Below are positions 35,170-44,294 of a stretch of 64,000 nucleotides of DNA, in pieces (position 1 is the stretch's first letter; each line of letters begins with the position of its first letter). The notes below the pieces were generated by a model. That model searched no databases. It was not told the origin of the DNA and saw nothing but the letters and a program-made list of their open reading frames with translations. Source of the stretch: CAWCDJ01 sp963778675 (lineage in GTDB: Bacteria > Acidobacteriota > Terriglobia > Bryobacterales > Bryobacteraceae). Position numbers and translations under genes: made by a program. The DNA is taken from contig CAVZVI010000003.1 in NCBI GenBank assembly GCA_963778675.1, forward strand, positions 110,155 to 174,154, read 5' to 3'.

Positions 35170-36002
35170 CCATCTCCAGACGTCATTTTTTGAGCGGTAC
35201 CGCGATGTCCCTCGCCGCCACGGCGCTGCGGGCCGATCCACTCGGCATGCCCATCGGATGCCAGACCTACCCCGTGCGCGAATCGCTCGGCAAGGATTTC
35301 GAAGGCACGCTGCGCCAGATCGCTGCGATCGGCTACCGGACCATCGAGATGTGCTCGCCGCCGGGCTACCGCAATGCGGGCTATGGCCCCCTGGTCGACA
35401 TGAAGGCCGCCGCCATGCGCAAGACCATCCAGGATGCCGGGCTCCGCTGCGAAAGCTGCCACTACCAGTTTCGCGAGCTCAAGGAAAACCTCGACGATCG
35501 CATCGCCTTCGCCAAAGAGCTGGGACTCCGCCAGATGGTGCTCTCCACGTTCGGCATCCCCCGGGACGCTCCGCTCTCCGCGTGGACCGAAGCCGCCGGC
35601 GAGCTCAACCAGATCGGCAAGAAGGTCCACCAGGCCGGAATGCAGCTCGGGTTCCACAATCACGACTTCGAGTTTCACGAAATCGGCGGCGTGCTGGTCT
35701 ACGACCATCTCATGAAGACCTTCGACCCGGCGCTCGTCAAAATGCAGTTCCAGGTGTCGGTGATCAGCCTCGGTTACCAGGCCGCGACGTATCTCACGAA
35801 ATATCCCGGCCGCTTCCTCTCGCTGCACCTGCAGGACTGGTCTCCCTCCGAAAAGAAACAGGTGGCTGTGGGACAGGGCATCGTCGATTGGAAGAAGCTG
35901 TTCGCCGCCGCCCGGACGGGGGGCGTACAAAACTACTTCGTCGAGCTGAACATGGACATGATGAAGCCCAGTTACGCCTATCTTCACGAGCTGAAGGTCT
36001 AG
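35166..36002 (+). CDS. Tat-exported sugar phosphate isomerase/epimerase
   Basis: The 278-residue protein starts at the ATG overlapping the previous stop and has a Tat signal (MTISRRHFLSGTAMSLAA). The xylose-isomerase-like barrel shows IGCQTYPVRESLGKDFEGTL, LGFHNHDFEFHEIGG, SLHLQDWSPSEKK and NYFVELNMDM. The metal-binding acid and histidines are in FHNHDFEF. Given the neighbour, it likely isomerises a keto-sugar produced in the periplasm. Confidence 0.88.
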   Translation: MTISRRHFLSGTAMSLAATALRADPLGMPIGCQTYPVRESLGKDFEGTLRQIAAIGYRTIEMCSPPGYRNAGYGPLVDMKAAAMRKTIQDAGLRCESCHYQFRELKENLDDRIAFAKELGLRQMVLSTFGIPRDAPLSAWTEAAGELNQIGKKVHQAGMQLGFHNHDFEFHEIGGVLVYDHLMKTFDPALVKMQFQVSVISLGYQAATYLTKYPGRFLSLHLQDWSPSEKKQVAVGQGIVDWKKLFAAARTGGVQNYFVELNMDMMKPSYAYLHELKV

Positions 36003-36042
36003 CCCGGGCGCGCGGCGGAGCGGGCCGTCGTAAAATATCCGA

Positions 36043-36897
36043 ATGGCCTCGCCGGATTCGGAAATCCTCCACGTCAGCGACACCGCCTTGATGGTCGCCG
36101 CCTGCCGCGCGCTCGAAACCGCTCGACCCTGCGGCATTATTCGCGACCCTTTCGCCGAACACCTCGCCGGCGCCCGCGGAATGGCCATCGCCCGCGCGCT
36201 TTCGGGCCTGGAGTTGATGTGTTTCGGTATCGCCGCGCGAACCTATTTTCTCGATGAGCTGGTCACCGCCGTGATTGCCGGCCATTCGGTCGCGACGGTG
36301 CTGAGCATCGGGTGCGGCCTCGACGCGCGGCCCTGGCGCCTCGATCTTCCCGCCGGCCTGCGTTGGATCGAGGCCGATTTCCCGGACATGATCGAATACA
36401 AGTCCGCCCTGCTCGCCTCGGAGACTCCCCGCTGCCGCCTCGAGCGCATCGCGGCCGATGTGACCGACCCCGCCCAGCGCAATGCCGTGTTCGCCGCCGC
36501 CGGGGATGCTCCGGCATTGATGATCACCGAAGGCCTGCTCATGTATCTGCCGGGCGAAACCGTCGAAGCCCTGGCTTTCGATTCCGCCCGCGCCTGCGGA
36601 GTCCGTCACTGGCTCATGGATACCACTTCGCCGGCGTTCGCAAAACGGGTCCACATGTCGTCATACCAATCGATCGAGAATGTGCGCGCCGCCGGTCATC
36701 TGGATAGCGACCAGACCCTCGACGCGATCCGGCGCGCCGGTTGGACCACGGAGACCCACCGCAGCTATTCCACCGATGTCGCCGCGCGCATCCCGCAGGC
36801 TCGCCTGCAGGACTTGATGACCCACCTGCCTCCCATGCCGCAGCCTCCCCCGCCCCTGACCGGCGACCCGAGCGGTATTTACCTGTTCGGCCACTAG
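36043..36897 (+). CDS. SAM-dependent methyltransferase, LCM/PPM1 type
   Basis: The 284-residue protein has the family N-terminus (HVSDTALMVAACRALETARP), IIRDPFAEHLAG, the SAM loop VLSIGCGLDARPWRLDL, IEADFPDMIEYK, and MITEGLLMYLPGETV. It is a distant paralog of the enzyme at 21061. The C-terminus is Pro-rich (PPMPQPPPPL). Substrate unknown; it does not seem tied to its sugar-enzyme neighbours. Confidence 0.88.
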   Translation: MASPDSEILHVSDTALMVAACRALETARPCGIIRDPFAEHLAGARGMAIARALSGLELMCFGIAARTYFLDELVTAVIAGHSVATVLSIGCGLDARPWRLDLPAGLRWIEADFPDMIEYKSALLASETPRCRLERIAADVTDPAQRNAVFAAAGDAPALMITEGLLMYLPGETVEALAFDSARACGVRHWLMDTTSPAFAKRVHMSSYQSIENVRAAGHLDSDQTLDAIRRAGWTTETHRSYSTDVAARIPQARLQDLMTHLPPMPQPPPPLTGDPSGIYLFGH

Positions 36898-37024
36898 TCC
36901 GAGTACGATAAATCATCTACTCGCGATCCCCTATTTGCCTGATTCGCGTTAACCCCAGTAGCAACTTTATCGGATTTACGGTCCCCTTTTAACGGTATAT
37001 AGTCGGCACCCAGAGGAGTCCCAA

Positions 37025-40000
37025 ATGCTATCAAGGGTGAAACGTAAACACTCGACGATTGTCTCAATTCTGTGTCTCAGCGCCGCCGGGCTTTGTCTGG
37101 CGCCTCCCGTTTTTGCGCAAGCAGTCGCGATCGCACAGGTTAGCGGCATTGTGACCGATCCGAGCGGCAGCCCGGTCCCCGCCGCGGAAGTCAAAATGAC
37201 TCAGACGGACAAGCAACAGGTGCGGTCCGCGGTTACAGACGCCCAGGGCCGGTATACCCTGCCCGGTCTTCCCGTAGGTCCTTACCGTCTGGAAGTGTCT
37301 GCCCAGGGGTTCAAAGGCTACACCCAATCCGGCATCGTGCTGCAGGTGGGCAGCAGCGTACAAATCAACGTGCCCATGCAGCTTGGCGCGCTTTCCGAGC
37401 ACGTTGAAGTGTCGGCCCAGGCGGGCATGGTCGAGACCACCGAGAACTCGGTCTCGCAGGTCATCGACGAGCGCCGGATTGTCGATCTTCCGTTGAACGG
37501 CCGCCAGCCTACGCAGCTCATTCTGCTCTCCGGCGCGGCCATGACGACCCCCGGCGGAGACCTCAGAGGCAGCAAAAACTTCTACAGTTCCACCACGATC
37601 TCGGTCGCCGGCGGGCAGGCCAACTCCATCAACTACCTGCTCGATGGCGGCGACAATAACGATTCCTTCACCAACGTCAACCTGCCCTTGCCGTTTCCGG
37701 ACGCACTGCAGGAATTCAGCGTGCAGACCAGCAGCCTCCCCGCCCGCTTCGGATTGCATCCCGGCGCGGTGGTGAATGCGGTCACGAAATCCGGAACCAA
37801 CGACTGGCATGGCAGCCTCTTCGAGTTCCTCCGCAACGGCGACCTCAACGCGCGCAACTTCTTCACTCCCACCCACGACACGCTGAAGCGCAACCAGTTC
37901 GGCGGCACCATCGGCAGCCACATCATCCGCGACAAACTGTTCTTCTTCGGCGGGTTCCAGGGACAATTCAACCGCCAGGATCCCGGCTCGCACATCAGCT
38001 ATGTGCCCACACCCGACGTGCTCAACGGCAACTTCAGCACCATCGACGGCGCCGGCTGCATTTCGGGCGGCAAGGGTAGGACCCTGACTGACCCGCTCAA
38101 CGGCGCGCCGTTTGCCGGCAACCAGATCCCCGTCAGCCGCTTCAATCCGTCGGCACTGGCCCTCACCAAGTACCTTCCCGCCGCGCAGGATGGTTGCGGC
38201 AGGGTCGCCTACGGGATTCCGACGACCGGAGACGAAGACCAGATCATCGGCCGCATCGACTGGCTCCAGAGCTCCAAGCACACGCTCTACGGCCGCTATT
38301 TCCTTGACGATTACCGCAATCCCGCGACTTTCGACGGCGCCAATCTGCTCACCACCACCAGCGCCGGAAACCTCGAGAGAGCCCAATCGCTCACCATCGG
38401 CGACACCTACACGTTCAGTCCCACGCTGGTAAACGCAATCCACCTCACCGGCACCCGGCGGCGCGACGATCGCGGGGCGCCCGCCAACGACATCAATCCT
38501 TCCAAGCTCGGAGTCAATGTCCCAACCCCGGTGCCGAACTTTATCCAGGCTTCCGTGAGCGGATATTTCAGTGTCGGCTGCGGCACCTGCGCCAACGCTT
38601 TCTTCAACGTCAACTCCATTCATTTCGCGGATGACGTGGACCTGATCAGGGGCAGGCACCAGATCGCCTTCGGCGTCGATTACATCCGCGACCAGTTCAA
38701 CTCCATCAATATCTGGAACTCCAACGGAAACTTCTCGTTCAACGGCCAGTACGCCAGCGGCAAAACGATCAATGACGGGCTCGCCGCTTTCATGCTCGGA
38801 ACCATGAACTCGTTCACGCAGAGCGCGAACCTGCAGAACGCCACGCGCGGCACGGTCTTCGCGCTGTACGTCCAGGACAGCATCAAGCTCACTCCCCGCC
38901 TCACGATCAACGGCGGCCTGCGGTGGGATCCGACTCTCGTGCCGTACGACTATTTCAACCGCGGCGAATCGTTCAGCGTTGCCGCGTTCAACGCCGGGCA
39001 GCGGAGCAGCGTCTATACGAATGCGCCGGCCGGCCTGCTCTTCTACGGCGACCCTGGAATCCCCAGGGGCTTCCAGCACAACCACCTGGCGAACTTCTCG
39101 CCGCGCGTAGGCCTGGTCTGGGATCCGACGGGCAGCGGCAAGCAGACCATCCGCGTATCCGGCGCGATCATGCGCGACACCGAAGAGATGTTCTATAACG
39201 AGCGGCAGACCACCAACCCGCCCTACGCCAACTCCATCGACGTTCCCTTCCCGGCGGGAGGTTTCTCCAACCCGTGGGCGGGCTATCCCGGCGGCATCCC
39301 GTTCCCGCTGCCGTCTCCGCTGCCCAAGACCTTCGAGTTCCCCACGGCGGGCGTCTACGTCTACCTGCCCCTGAACCTGCGGCCCACCTACATGGCGCAG
39401 TGGAACCTGAGCTACCAGCGGCAGTTCTCCGCGAACTGGCTGGCCTCGATCAGCTACCTCGGCAACAAGACCACCCACGTCTGGGGCGGTGAGGACCAGA
39501 ATCCCGCGGTCTACATTCCGGGCAGTTCCGCCAGCACCAATCTTCGCCGGCCGCTCTACCTCCAGAACCCCACGCTCGGCGCGGCCTACTCGAGCATCAC
39601 GCAGTCGGACCAGGGCGGCAACTCCCACTACAACGGCCTGCTCCTCTCGCTGCAGCACCGCTTCGGCCACGGCTTCACCCTGCTGACGAACTATACCTGG
39701 TCGCACTGCATCAGCGACATCGACTTCACGGGCGAACTCGCCGGCTCCGCATACATGAACCCGTATAACCGCGCGCAGGACCGCTCCAGTTGCAACTTCG
39801 ACGTCCGCCACCAGACCAATACTTCGCTGATCGCCGTCAGTCCGGTGAGGGGCAACGGTATCGCCGCCAAGGTCCTTGGCAACTGGCAGATCGCGCCCAT
39901 CGTCTCCATCCACAGCGGCATGCCGATCAACATCACCGACGGACAGGATATCGCGCAGACGGGCATCGGGCAGGACCGCCCCAATCTGGTCTCGAACAAC

Positions 40001-40315
40001 GGGTATCTCTCCTCCACCGATCCCCGCTACTATCTGAACCGCGCGGCGTTCCAGGTCCAGGCGGCAGGAACATTCGGAAATCTCGGGAAGAGCGTATTCA
40101 ATGCGCCCGGTTCCGTCAATTTCGATCTGTCGCTGAGCCGCACGTTCGCGTATCGCGAGCGCTGGCGGCTGGAAGCCCGTGCCGAGTCGTTCAACGTCAT
40201 CAACCACACGAACTTCAACGGCCCGACGACCGGCCTGAACAGCTCCAGTTTCGGAATCATCAACAGCGCCGGCGATCCGCGCATCATGCAGTTCGCACTC
40301 AAACTGCACTTCTGA
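37025..40315 (+). CDS. TonB-dependent receptor with carboxypeptidase-regulatory domain (Oar-like)
   Basis: The 1096-residue outer-membrane protein starts behind an AGGAG site. It has a signal peptide (residues 1-32), a carboxypeptidase-regulatory-like domain at about 38-120 (SGIVTDPSGSPVPAAEVKMT, GRYTLPGLPVGPYRLEV), a plug beginning near VIDERRIVDLPLNGRQPTQL, and a long beta-barrel ending in an aromatic-rich strand (MQFALKLHF). This layout is typical of the large acidobacterial receptor family thought to import oligosaccharides or peptides. A strong hairpin follows at 40332. Confidence 0.92.
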   Translation: MLSRVKRKHSTIVSILCLSAAGLCLAPPVFAQAVAIAQVSGIVTDPSGSPVPAAEVKMTQTDKQQVRSAVTDAQGRYTLPGLPVGPYRLEVSAQGFKGYTQSGIVLQVGSSVQINVPMQLGALSEHVEVSAQAGMVETTENSVSQVIDERRIVDLPLNGRQPTQLILLSGAAMTTPGGDLRGSKNFYSSTTISVAGGQANSINYLLDGGDNNDSFTNVNLPLPFPDALQEFSVQTSSLPARFGLHPGAVVNAVTKSGTNDWHGSLFEFLRNGDLNARNFFTPTHDTLKRNQFGGTIGSHIIRDKLFFFGGFQGQFNRQDPGSHISYVPTPDVLNGNFSTIDGAGCISGGKGRTLTDPLNGAPFAGNQIPVSRFNPSALALTKYLPAAQDGCGRVAYGIPTTGDEDQIIGRIDWLQSSKHTLYGRYFLDDYRNPATFDGANLLTTTSAGNLERAQSLTIGDTYTFSPTLVNAIHLTGTRRRDDRGAPANDINPSKLGVNVPTPVPNFIQASVSGYFSVGCGTCANAFFNVNSIHFADDVDLIRGRHQIAFGVDYIRDQFNSINIWNSNGNFSFNGQYASGKTINDGLAAFMLGTMNSFTQSANLQNATRGTVFALYVQDSIKLTPRLTINGGLRWDPTLVPYDYFNRGESFSVAAFNAGQRSSVYTNAPAGLLFYGDPGIPRGFQHNHLANFSPRVGLVWDPTGSGKQTIRVSGAIMRDTEEMFYNERQTTNPPYANSIDVPFPAGGFSNPWAGYPGGIPFPLPSPLPKTFEFPTAGVYVYLPLNLRPTYMAQWNLSYQRQFSANWLASISYLGNKTTHVWGGEDQNPAVYIPGSSASTNLRRPLYLQNPTLGAAYSSITQSDQGGNSHYNGLLLSLQHRFGHGFTLLTNYTWSHCISDIDFTGELAGSAYMNPYNRAQDRSSCNFDVRHQTNTSLIAVSPVRGNGIAAKVLGNWQIAPIVSIHSGMPINITDGQDIAQTGIGQDRPNLVSNNGYLSSTDPRYYLNRAAFQVQAAGTFGNLGKSVFNAPGSVNFDLSLSRTFAYRERWRLEARAESFNVINHTNFNGPTTGLNSSSFGIINSAGDPRIMQFALKLHF

Positions 40316-40331
40316 GCGCTTGCCGCACACC

Positions 40332-40372
40332 GAGCCGCGGGTAAGGGAGGCCCTCTCCCTTACCCGCGGCTC
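40332..40372 (+). terminator. Perfect 18-bp hairpin downstream of the TonB receptor
   Basis: Arms of 18 bases (gagccgcgggtaagggag and its complement) enclose the loop gccct, starting 16 bases after the receptor stop. There is no T run after it, so it may act as an RNA stabiliser or a bidirectional terminator. Confidence 0.6.
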
Positions 40373-40401
40373 TGTGTATCGAACGGTGTCATAATCTCCG
40401 A

Positions 40402-40668
40402 ATGGCGCCTCTCCTCGGCCCCCTCGGCGGTCGCATCGATCAGATCGGCATCGTGGTTGCCGATCTCGAAGCGGCGATGGACGCCTCCGCTGCTCTCACC
40501 TCGCTCGGCTGCCGTTCCGTCCTCGAAGGCGAAATTCGCGAACTCGGCCGCTTCGCCTATTTCGACGCTCCCGCCATGCACTGCATCGTGGAAGCGCTCG
40601 AACTGGCATCCAGCTTCCCTCTCTTCCTCGTCGAGCACGCGGCCCCTTATAAGGCCGTCACCGCATGA
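40402..40668 (+). pseudogene. VOC-superfamily remnant with internal deletion
   Basis: The frame of 88 residues joins a VOC N-terminal strand (RIDQIGIVVADLEAAM) straight to a C-terminal stretch (GCRSVLEGEIRELGRFAYFDA, then HCIVEALELAS). A complete VOC protein of this type has a further module between, so about 50 or more residues seem lost. The reading frame is intact, and a short functional protein cannot be excluded. Confidence 0.55.
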
Positions 40669-40694
40669 ACGTGTGAAACTGAAACCAGGAGCAC

Positions 40695-41672
40695 ATGAAC
40701 GAAGGTTCTGTCTTCATCTACCTCGTTGAGGCGCTTGCCGGAGCCGTGATCCTCCTGCTGCCGCACTTCGCGCCGCGCCAGTACTTCTTTGCCGTCACCG
40801 TGCCTTCCGGTTTCCGCGATAGCGAGGCCGGCCGCGCCTCCCTGCGCCGCTACTACACCTGGGCCTGCGCCGCGCTTGCCCTCTGCTGGGCGGCCGGCCA
40901 GTTTCTGTTCCCCCGCGCCTGGGGTGTTGGCGCGGCGGTGGGCATCGCGATGATTGCGGCTCTTGCCGCCTTTGTCCGGGAGCGGTCCCACATTCTGACC
41001 ATCGTGCGGCCGCCGCGGCCCGCCGCCTCGATCGGCGCCCCCTCCGCCGATCACCTGCCGCGATGGTTCCCATTGTCCCTGGGGCCGTTCCTCCTCCTGC
41101 TCGCCGCCGCCCGCTATCTGCGCGCGCATTGGAACGAGATCCCCGCGCGCTTCCCGGTTCATTGGGGCGCAGCCGGACAGCCGGACCGGTGGGTAGACAA
41201 ATCAGCCTCGGGCGTATTCGGCCCGTTGTTGTTCGGCGCCGGGTTGCTGCTGCTCCTGCTGATGCTGGCCTTGGGGGTGTTCTACGGTTCCCGCCGCGCC
41301 CCGCAGCGGGTCGTAGTCTTGAAGATCCTGGTGGCGCTCATGTATACGCTCTGTTTCGTCTTCGGCGGAGTGGCGCTGCTGCCGGTGACGCACCTTTCCC
41401 CGGTCTGGCTGATCATCCCGATTCCCCTCGTGACCATCGCGATCGTGGTCTGGTCGTTCCAATATGTGAGGGACCCGAGCCACCCGGCGGAAGCCACGCC
41501 CGACGAATGCTGGCGCCTGGGGCTTCTCTATTACAATCCTCGCGACCCTGCGCTGTTCGTGCAGAAAAGGGTGGGCTTCGGCTATACGTTCAATTTCGGA
41601 AACCGCATCGCGTGGGTGATATTCGGTTCCTTCCTGGTCGGCTTGATCGCCCTGATTTATACGTTGCCGTAG
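40695..41672 (+). CDS. DUF1648 (and DUF5808-like) membrane protein
   Basis: The 325-residue protein has about seven spans. The DUF1648 signature is IPARFPVHWGAAGQPDRWVDK at about 150-170, and the C-terminal part (ECWRLGLLYYNPRDPALFVQ) matches the DUF5808 pattern seen in fusion proteins such as SdpI-like immunity proteins. A role in bacteriocin immunity or membrane homeostasis is possible but not shown. Confidence 0.82.
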   Translation: MNEGSVFIYLVEALAGAVILLLPHFAPRQYFFAVTVPSGFRDSEAGRASLRRYYTWACAALALCWAAGQFLFPRAWGVGAAVGIAMIAALAAFVRERSHILTIVRPPRPAASIGAPSADHLPRWFPLSLGPFLLLLAAARYLRAHWNEIPARFPVHWGAAGQPDRWVDKSASGVFGPLLFGAGLLLLLLMLALGVFYGSRRAPQRVVVLKILVALMYTLCFVFGGVALLPVTHLSPVWLIIPIPLVTIAIVVWSFQYVRDPSHPAEATPDECWRLGLLYYNPRDPALFVQKRVGFGYTFNFGNRIAWVIFGSFLVGLIALIYTLP

Positions 41673-41681
41673 GGCAGACCC

Positions 41682-42095
41682 CTACATGTGATAGAGCATC
41701 AGGTAAACGATCACGCCGGTCACGCTGACATAGAGCCAGATCGGCAGCGTCCAGCGGGCGATGCGCCGGTGCTTGTCGTAGCGCGCCGCCAGGCCGCGCC
41801 GCAGCGTGATGATCGCCAGGAACGGCACCGTCGCGGCCAGCACGGTGTGCGTTCCGAGGATGCTCAGGTACACCGTGCGAATCATCCCCGGCTTCTGAAA
41901 TCGCACCGAGCCCACCTGCAGGTGGTACACGATATAGCACACCAGGAACAGGCAAGAGGTGATGAACGCGGCGGTCATCACCTTGCGGTGCGTCTGGATG
42001 CGCTTGCGTCTGATCAGCGTGTAGCCCCACACCAGCAGCACCGCGGCCGTGGCGTTGAGCACGGCGTTCACCGAAGGCAGGAGGGGAGTAGTCAT
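41682..42095 (-). CDS. DUF420 membrane protein (oxidase assembly-associated)
   Basis: The 137-residue protein has four spans and conserved histidines (TLIRRKRIQTHRKVM, IVYHLQVG, GTHTVLAATVP). DUF420 proteins sit next to haem-copper oxidase genes and are related to the oxidase maturation factor CtaM. Its ATG overlaps the stop of the SCO gene (42092-42095). It ends the eleven-gene respiratory cluster. Confidence 0.88.
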   Translation of the reverse strand: MTTPLLPSVNAVLNATAAVLLVWGYTLIRRKRIQTHRKVMTAAFITSCLFLVCYIVYHLQVGSVRFQKPGMIRTVYLSILGTHTVLAATVPFLAIITLRRGLAARYDKHRRIARWTLPIWLYVSVTGVIVYLMLYHM

Positions 42096-42655
42096 GCCTG
42101 TTCGCGGTGGAGCTGCCGGATGTCATGCATCAGCTTCGGCATGAAGCCGTCCTCGCCGGTCAGATAGTAGCCGCGGATCTGCCCCTTGCCGTCCACCAGC
42201 ACGAAGCGCGTGCTGTGCGTCAGGCTGCCATCCACCGAGTTCAGCTTGAAAGCGTGGACGCCCAGGTCGTTCAGCTTCGCCGGTTCGCCGGTGAGGAAGA
42301 ACCACCGGGCCGGCTCATACTTGAAGTGCTTGGCGTATTCCGCCAGCACCGGCGGCGTATCGTGCGCGGGGTCCACCGTAAAAGAGACAAACCGCACGTC
42401 CTGCATCTCGCTCGAAGTCTGGGTCTGGATCTGGTGCATCGTAGAGCTCATCATGGGGCACGGCCCGGTGCAGGTGGTATAGATAAAATCCGCCACCCAG
42501 ATATGCCCGGCAAGCGATTTGCTGTCGAACGGATGCCCGTCCTGCGCGGTGAGTTGGAACTCGGGAACCTGGCCCATCACCGGCAGCGGCTTCGGCTGTA
42601 TGCAGGCGCCCAGAAGAACGGCGAGTGCCGCGACCATCCCGGCCCCCTTCTTCAT
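42092..42655 (-). CDS. SCO1/SenC family copper chaperone lipoprotein
   Basis: The 187-residue protein starts at ATG 42653-42655. It has a lipoprotein signal (AVLLGAC), so it is membrane-anchored on the periplasmic side. The copper site CTGPCPMM (Cys-x3-Cys) is followed by a His in LTHSTRFVLVDGKG. SCO proteins load or reduce the CuA site of cytochrome c oxidase. The stop overlaps DUF420, and the start overlaps the ABC permease stop (ATGA). Confidence 0.9.
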   Translation of the reverse strand: MKKGAGMVAALAVLLGACIQPKPLPVMGQVPEFQLTAQDGHPFDSKSLAGHIWVADFIYTTCTGPCPMMSSTMHQIQTQTSSEMQDVRFVSFTVDPAHDTPPVLAEYAKHFKYEPARWFFLTGEPAKLNDLGVHAFKLNSVDGSLTHSTRFVLVDGKGQIRGYYLTGEDGFMPKLMHDIRQLHREQA

Positions 42656-43422
42656 GCCGCGCTTCGCGTGGCCTTCTGGGCGGCCATCATGCCCGAAACC
42701 AGCAGCAGCACCAGGCCGAATACGGCGGTCACCACCAGGCTCTCCATTGCGCCCGGTGCGGCGTTCGGCAACTGCAGCGTGTGGTTCAGCAGGGCGATCG
42801 AATAGGTCAGCGGATTGACCCACATGATCGCCTTCACCCACCCGTGCGCCGTCGACATGGGGAACAACGAGCCCGAAACCATCCACATGGGAACCAGCAG
42901 CAGGTTCATGATGGCGTGAAAGCCGGCGGTCGAATCCATGCGCCAGGCGATGACAAAACCCAGCCCCGTCAGGGTGAACGAAATCAGCAGAATCGCGGCC
43001 GCTACCGGAAGAAAGTCGAGCAGGGGGATCTTCACCCCGGCCAGAGGAGCAAAAGCCAGAAAAATCAGTCCTTGAATCCATGCCAGTGTGGCGGCGCCCA
43101 TGATTTTGCCCAATACCATGCTGGTCCGCGGCGCCGGGGAGACCAGCATGGAAAGTAGAAAGCCCTCGCGGCGGTCTTCGATGATCGAAATCGTCGAAAA
43201 GATCGCCGAAAACATGACGGTCAGAACCAGCGCTCCCGCGTAGAAGCGCGCCAGGTCGTTCGAACCGTAGCCGATCAACAGCCAGAATACAAGCGGAGAC
43301 GCCACCACCCCCAGCACGCGGCTCTTCTGGCGCCAGAAACGCACCAGTTCCCGCTGCCAGAGCGTGGCGGCCGGTAGAAAAAAGCTACTCAATGCCGGCT
43401 CCTGTTTCACGAACGAAAACAT
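42652..43422 (-). CDS. ABC-2 type transporter permease
   Basis: The 256-residue protein has six spans of the ABC-2 family, with FWRQKSRVLGVVASPLVFWL, EDRREGFLLSMLVSPAPRTSM and the last module MWVNPLTYSIALLNH. It overlaps the ATPase gene at its start (43422 against the ATPase stop at 43385) and SCO at its end. It works with the ATPase at 44294 to export an unknown substrate. Confidence 0.9.
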   Translation of the reverse strand: MFSFVKQEPALSSFFLPAATLWQRELVRFWRQKSRVLGVVASPLVFWLLIGYGSNDLARFYAGALVLTVMFSAIFSTISIIEDRREGFLLSMLVSPAPRTSMVLGKIMGAATLAWIQGLIFLAFAPLAGVKIPLLDFLPVAAAILLISFTLTGLGFVIAWRMDSTAGFHAIMNLLLVPMWMVSGSLFPMSTAHGWVKAIMWVNPLTYSIALLNHTLQLPNAAPGAMESLVVTAVFGLVLLLVSGMMAAQKATRSAA

Positions 43423-44294
43423 CTTCGAGCGTCGGCTTGTGCAGGCCCACCGATTCGATCGCGCCGGGGAAGGCTTCCACCACCTCCGCGATGAAGCGGT
43501 GCCCGTTAGGCATCTCGACCCGCACCTGCCCGTCCATCACCGAGGGCTTCAGCCCGAACCTCTGCTCGATTCCCGCCGCCAGCGCCGCGGTATCGCCCGC
43601 CTCGAGCACCACCACGTCGCCGCCGATGCGCGAACGCAGTTCCCCCGGGCTGCCCGTGCGCCACGATATGCCCCTGGTGCAGCAGCACCAGGCGGTCGCA
43701 CCGGTCCGCTTCCTCCAGGATGTGAGTGGTCAGCAGAATGGTCACGCCTTCGTGTTCGCGCAGGTTCTCGACGTGCCGCGAGAGGTCCCGGCGCGCCGCC
43801 GGGTCGAGCCCGGTGGAGGCTTCGTCCATCAGCAGCACCTGCGGCCGGTGCAGCAGCGCCTTGGCGATCTCGACCCGTCGCCGCAGCCCGCCCGAGAGCG
43901 TGTCCACGAGATCCTTGCGCCGGTCGGAAAGCCCCAGGCTCCCCATGGCGTACTCCATCCGCTCCCTCAAGGTCGCGCCGCTCAGCCCGTGCAGGTGTCC
44001 CTGGGCGCGCAGGTTCTCTTCCACGGTCAGCGCCTTGTCCAAGCTCTGCGTCTGGAAAACCACCCCGACCGACCGCCGCACTCCGGCGGGATCGCGCTCC
44101 ACGTCGTGCCCCGCGATGACCGCGCGGCCCTCCGTGGGAACCATCATCGTCGAGAGAATCCGGAACAGAGTGGACTTGCCTCCGCCGTTCGGCCCCAGCA
44201 GGCCGAACACCTCGCCCTTTTTCACTTCAAATGTGACATTCGCGAGTGCGACGCGTTCTCCGTAGCGGTGGGTTAAATTTTGTACTTGGATCAC
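43385..44294 (-). CDS. ABC transporter ATP-binding protein, one frameshift
   Basis: The start ATG at 44294 overlaps the ctaB stop. Walker A is GLLGPNGGGKSTLFRIL (residues 32-48), Q-loop VVFQTQSLD, signature LSGGLRRRVEIAKAL, Walker B VLLMDEASTGLDP and the switch His in LLTTHILEEADR. After HIVAHG the frame breaks at a C run (43653-43655). With one base removed it continues SPGELRSRIGGDVVVLEAGD to the stop at 43385, the usual DrrA-like C-terminal domain. The full protein would have about 302 residues. Confidence 0.88.

Noticed and set aside
37064..40330. A 1088-codon open frame antisense to the TonB receptor
   Set aside because: It mirrors the receptor's codon pattern and shows no domain, start signal or composition of its own.
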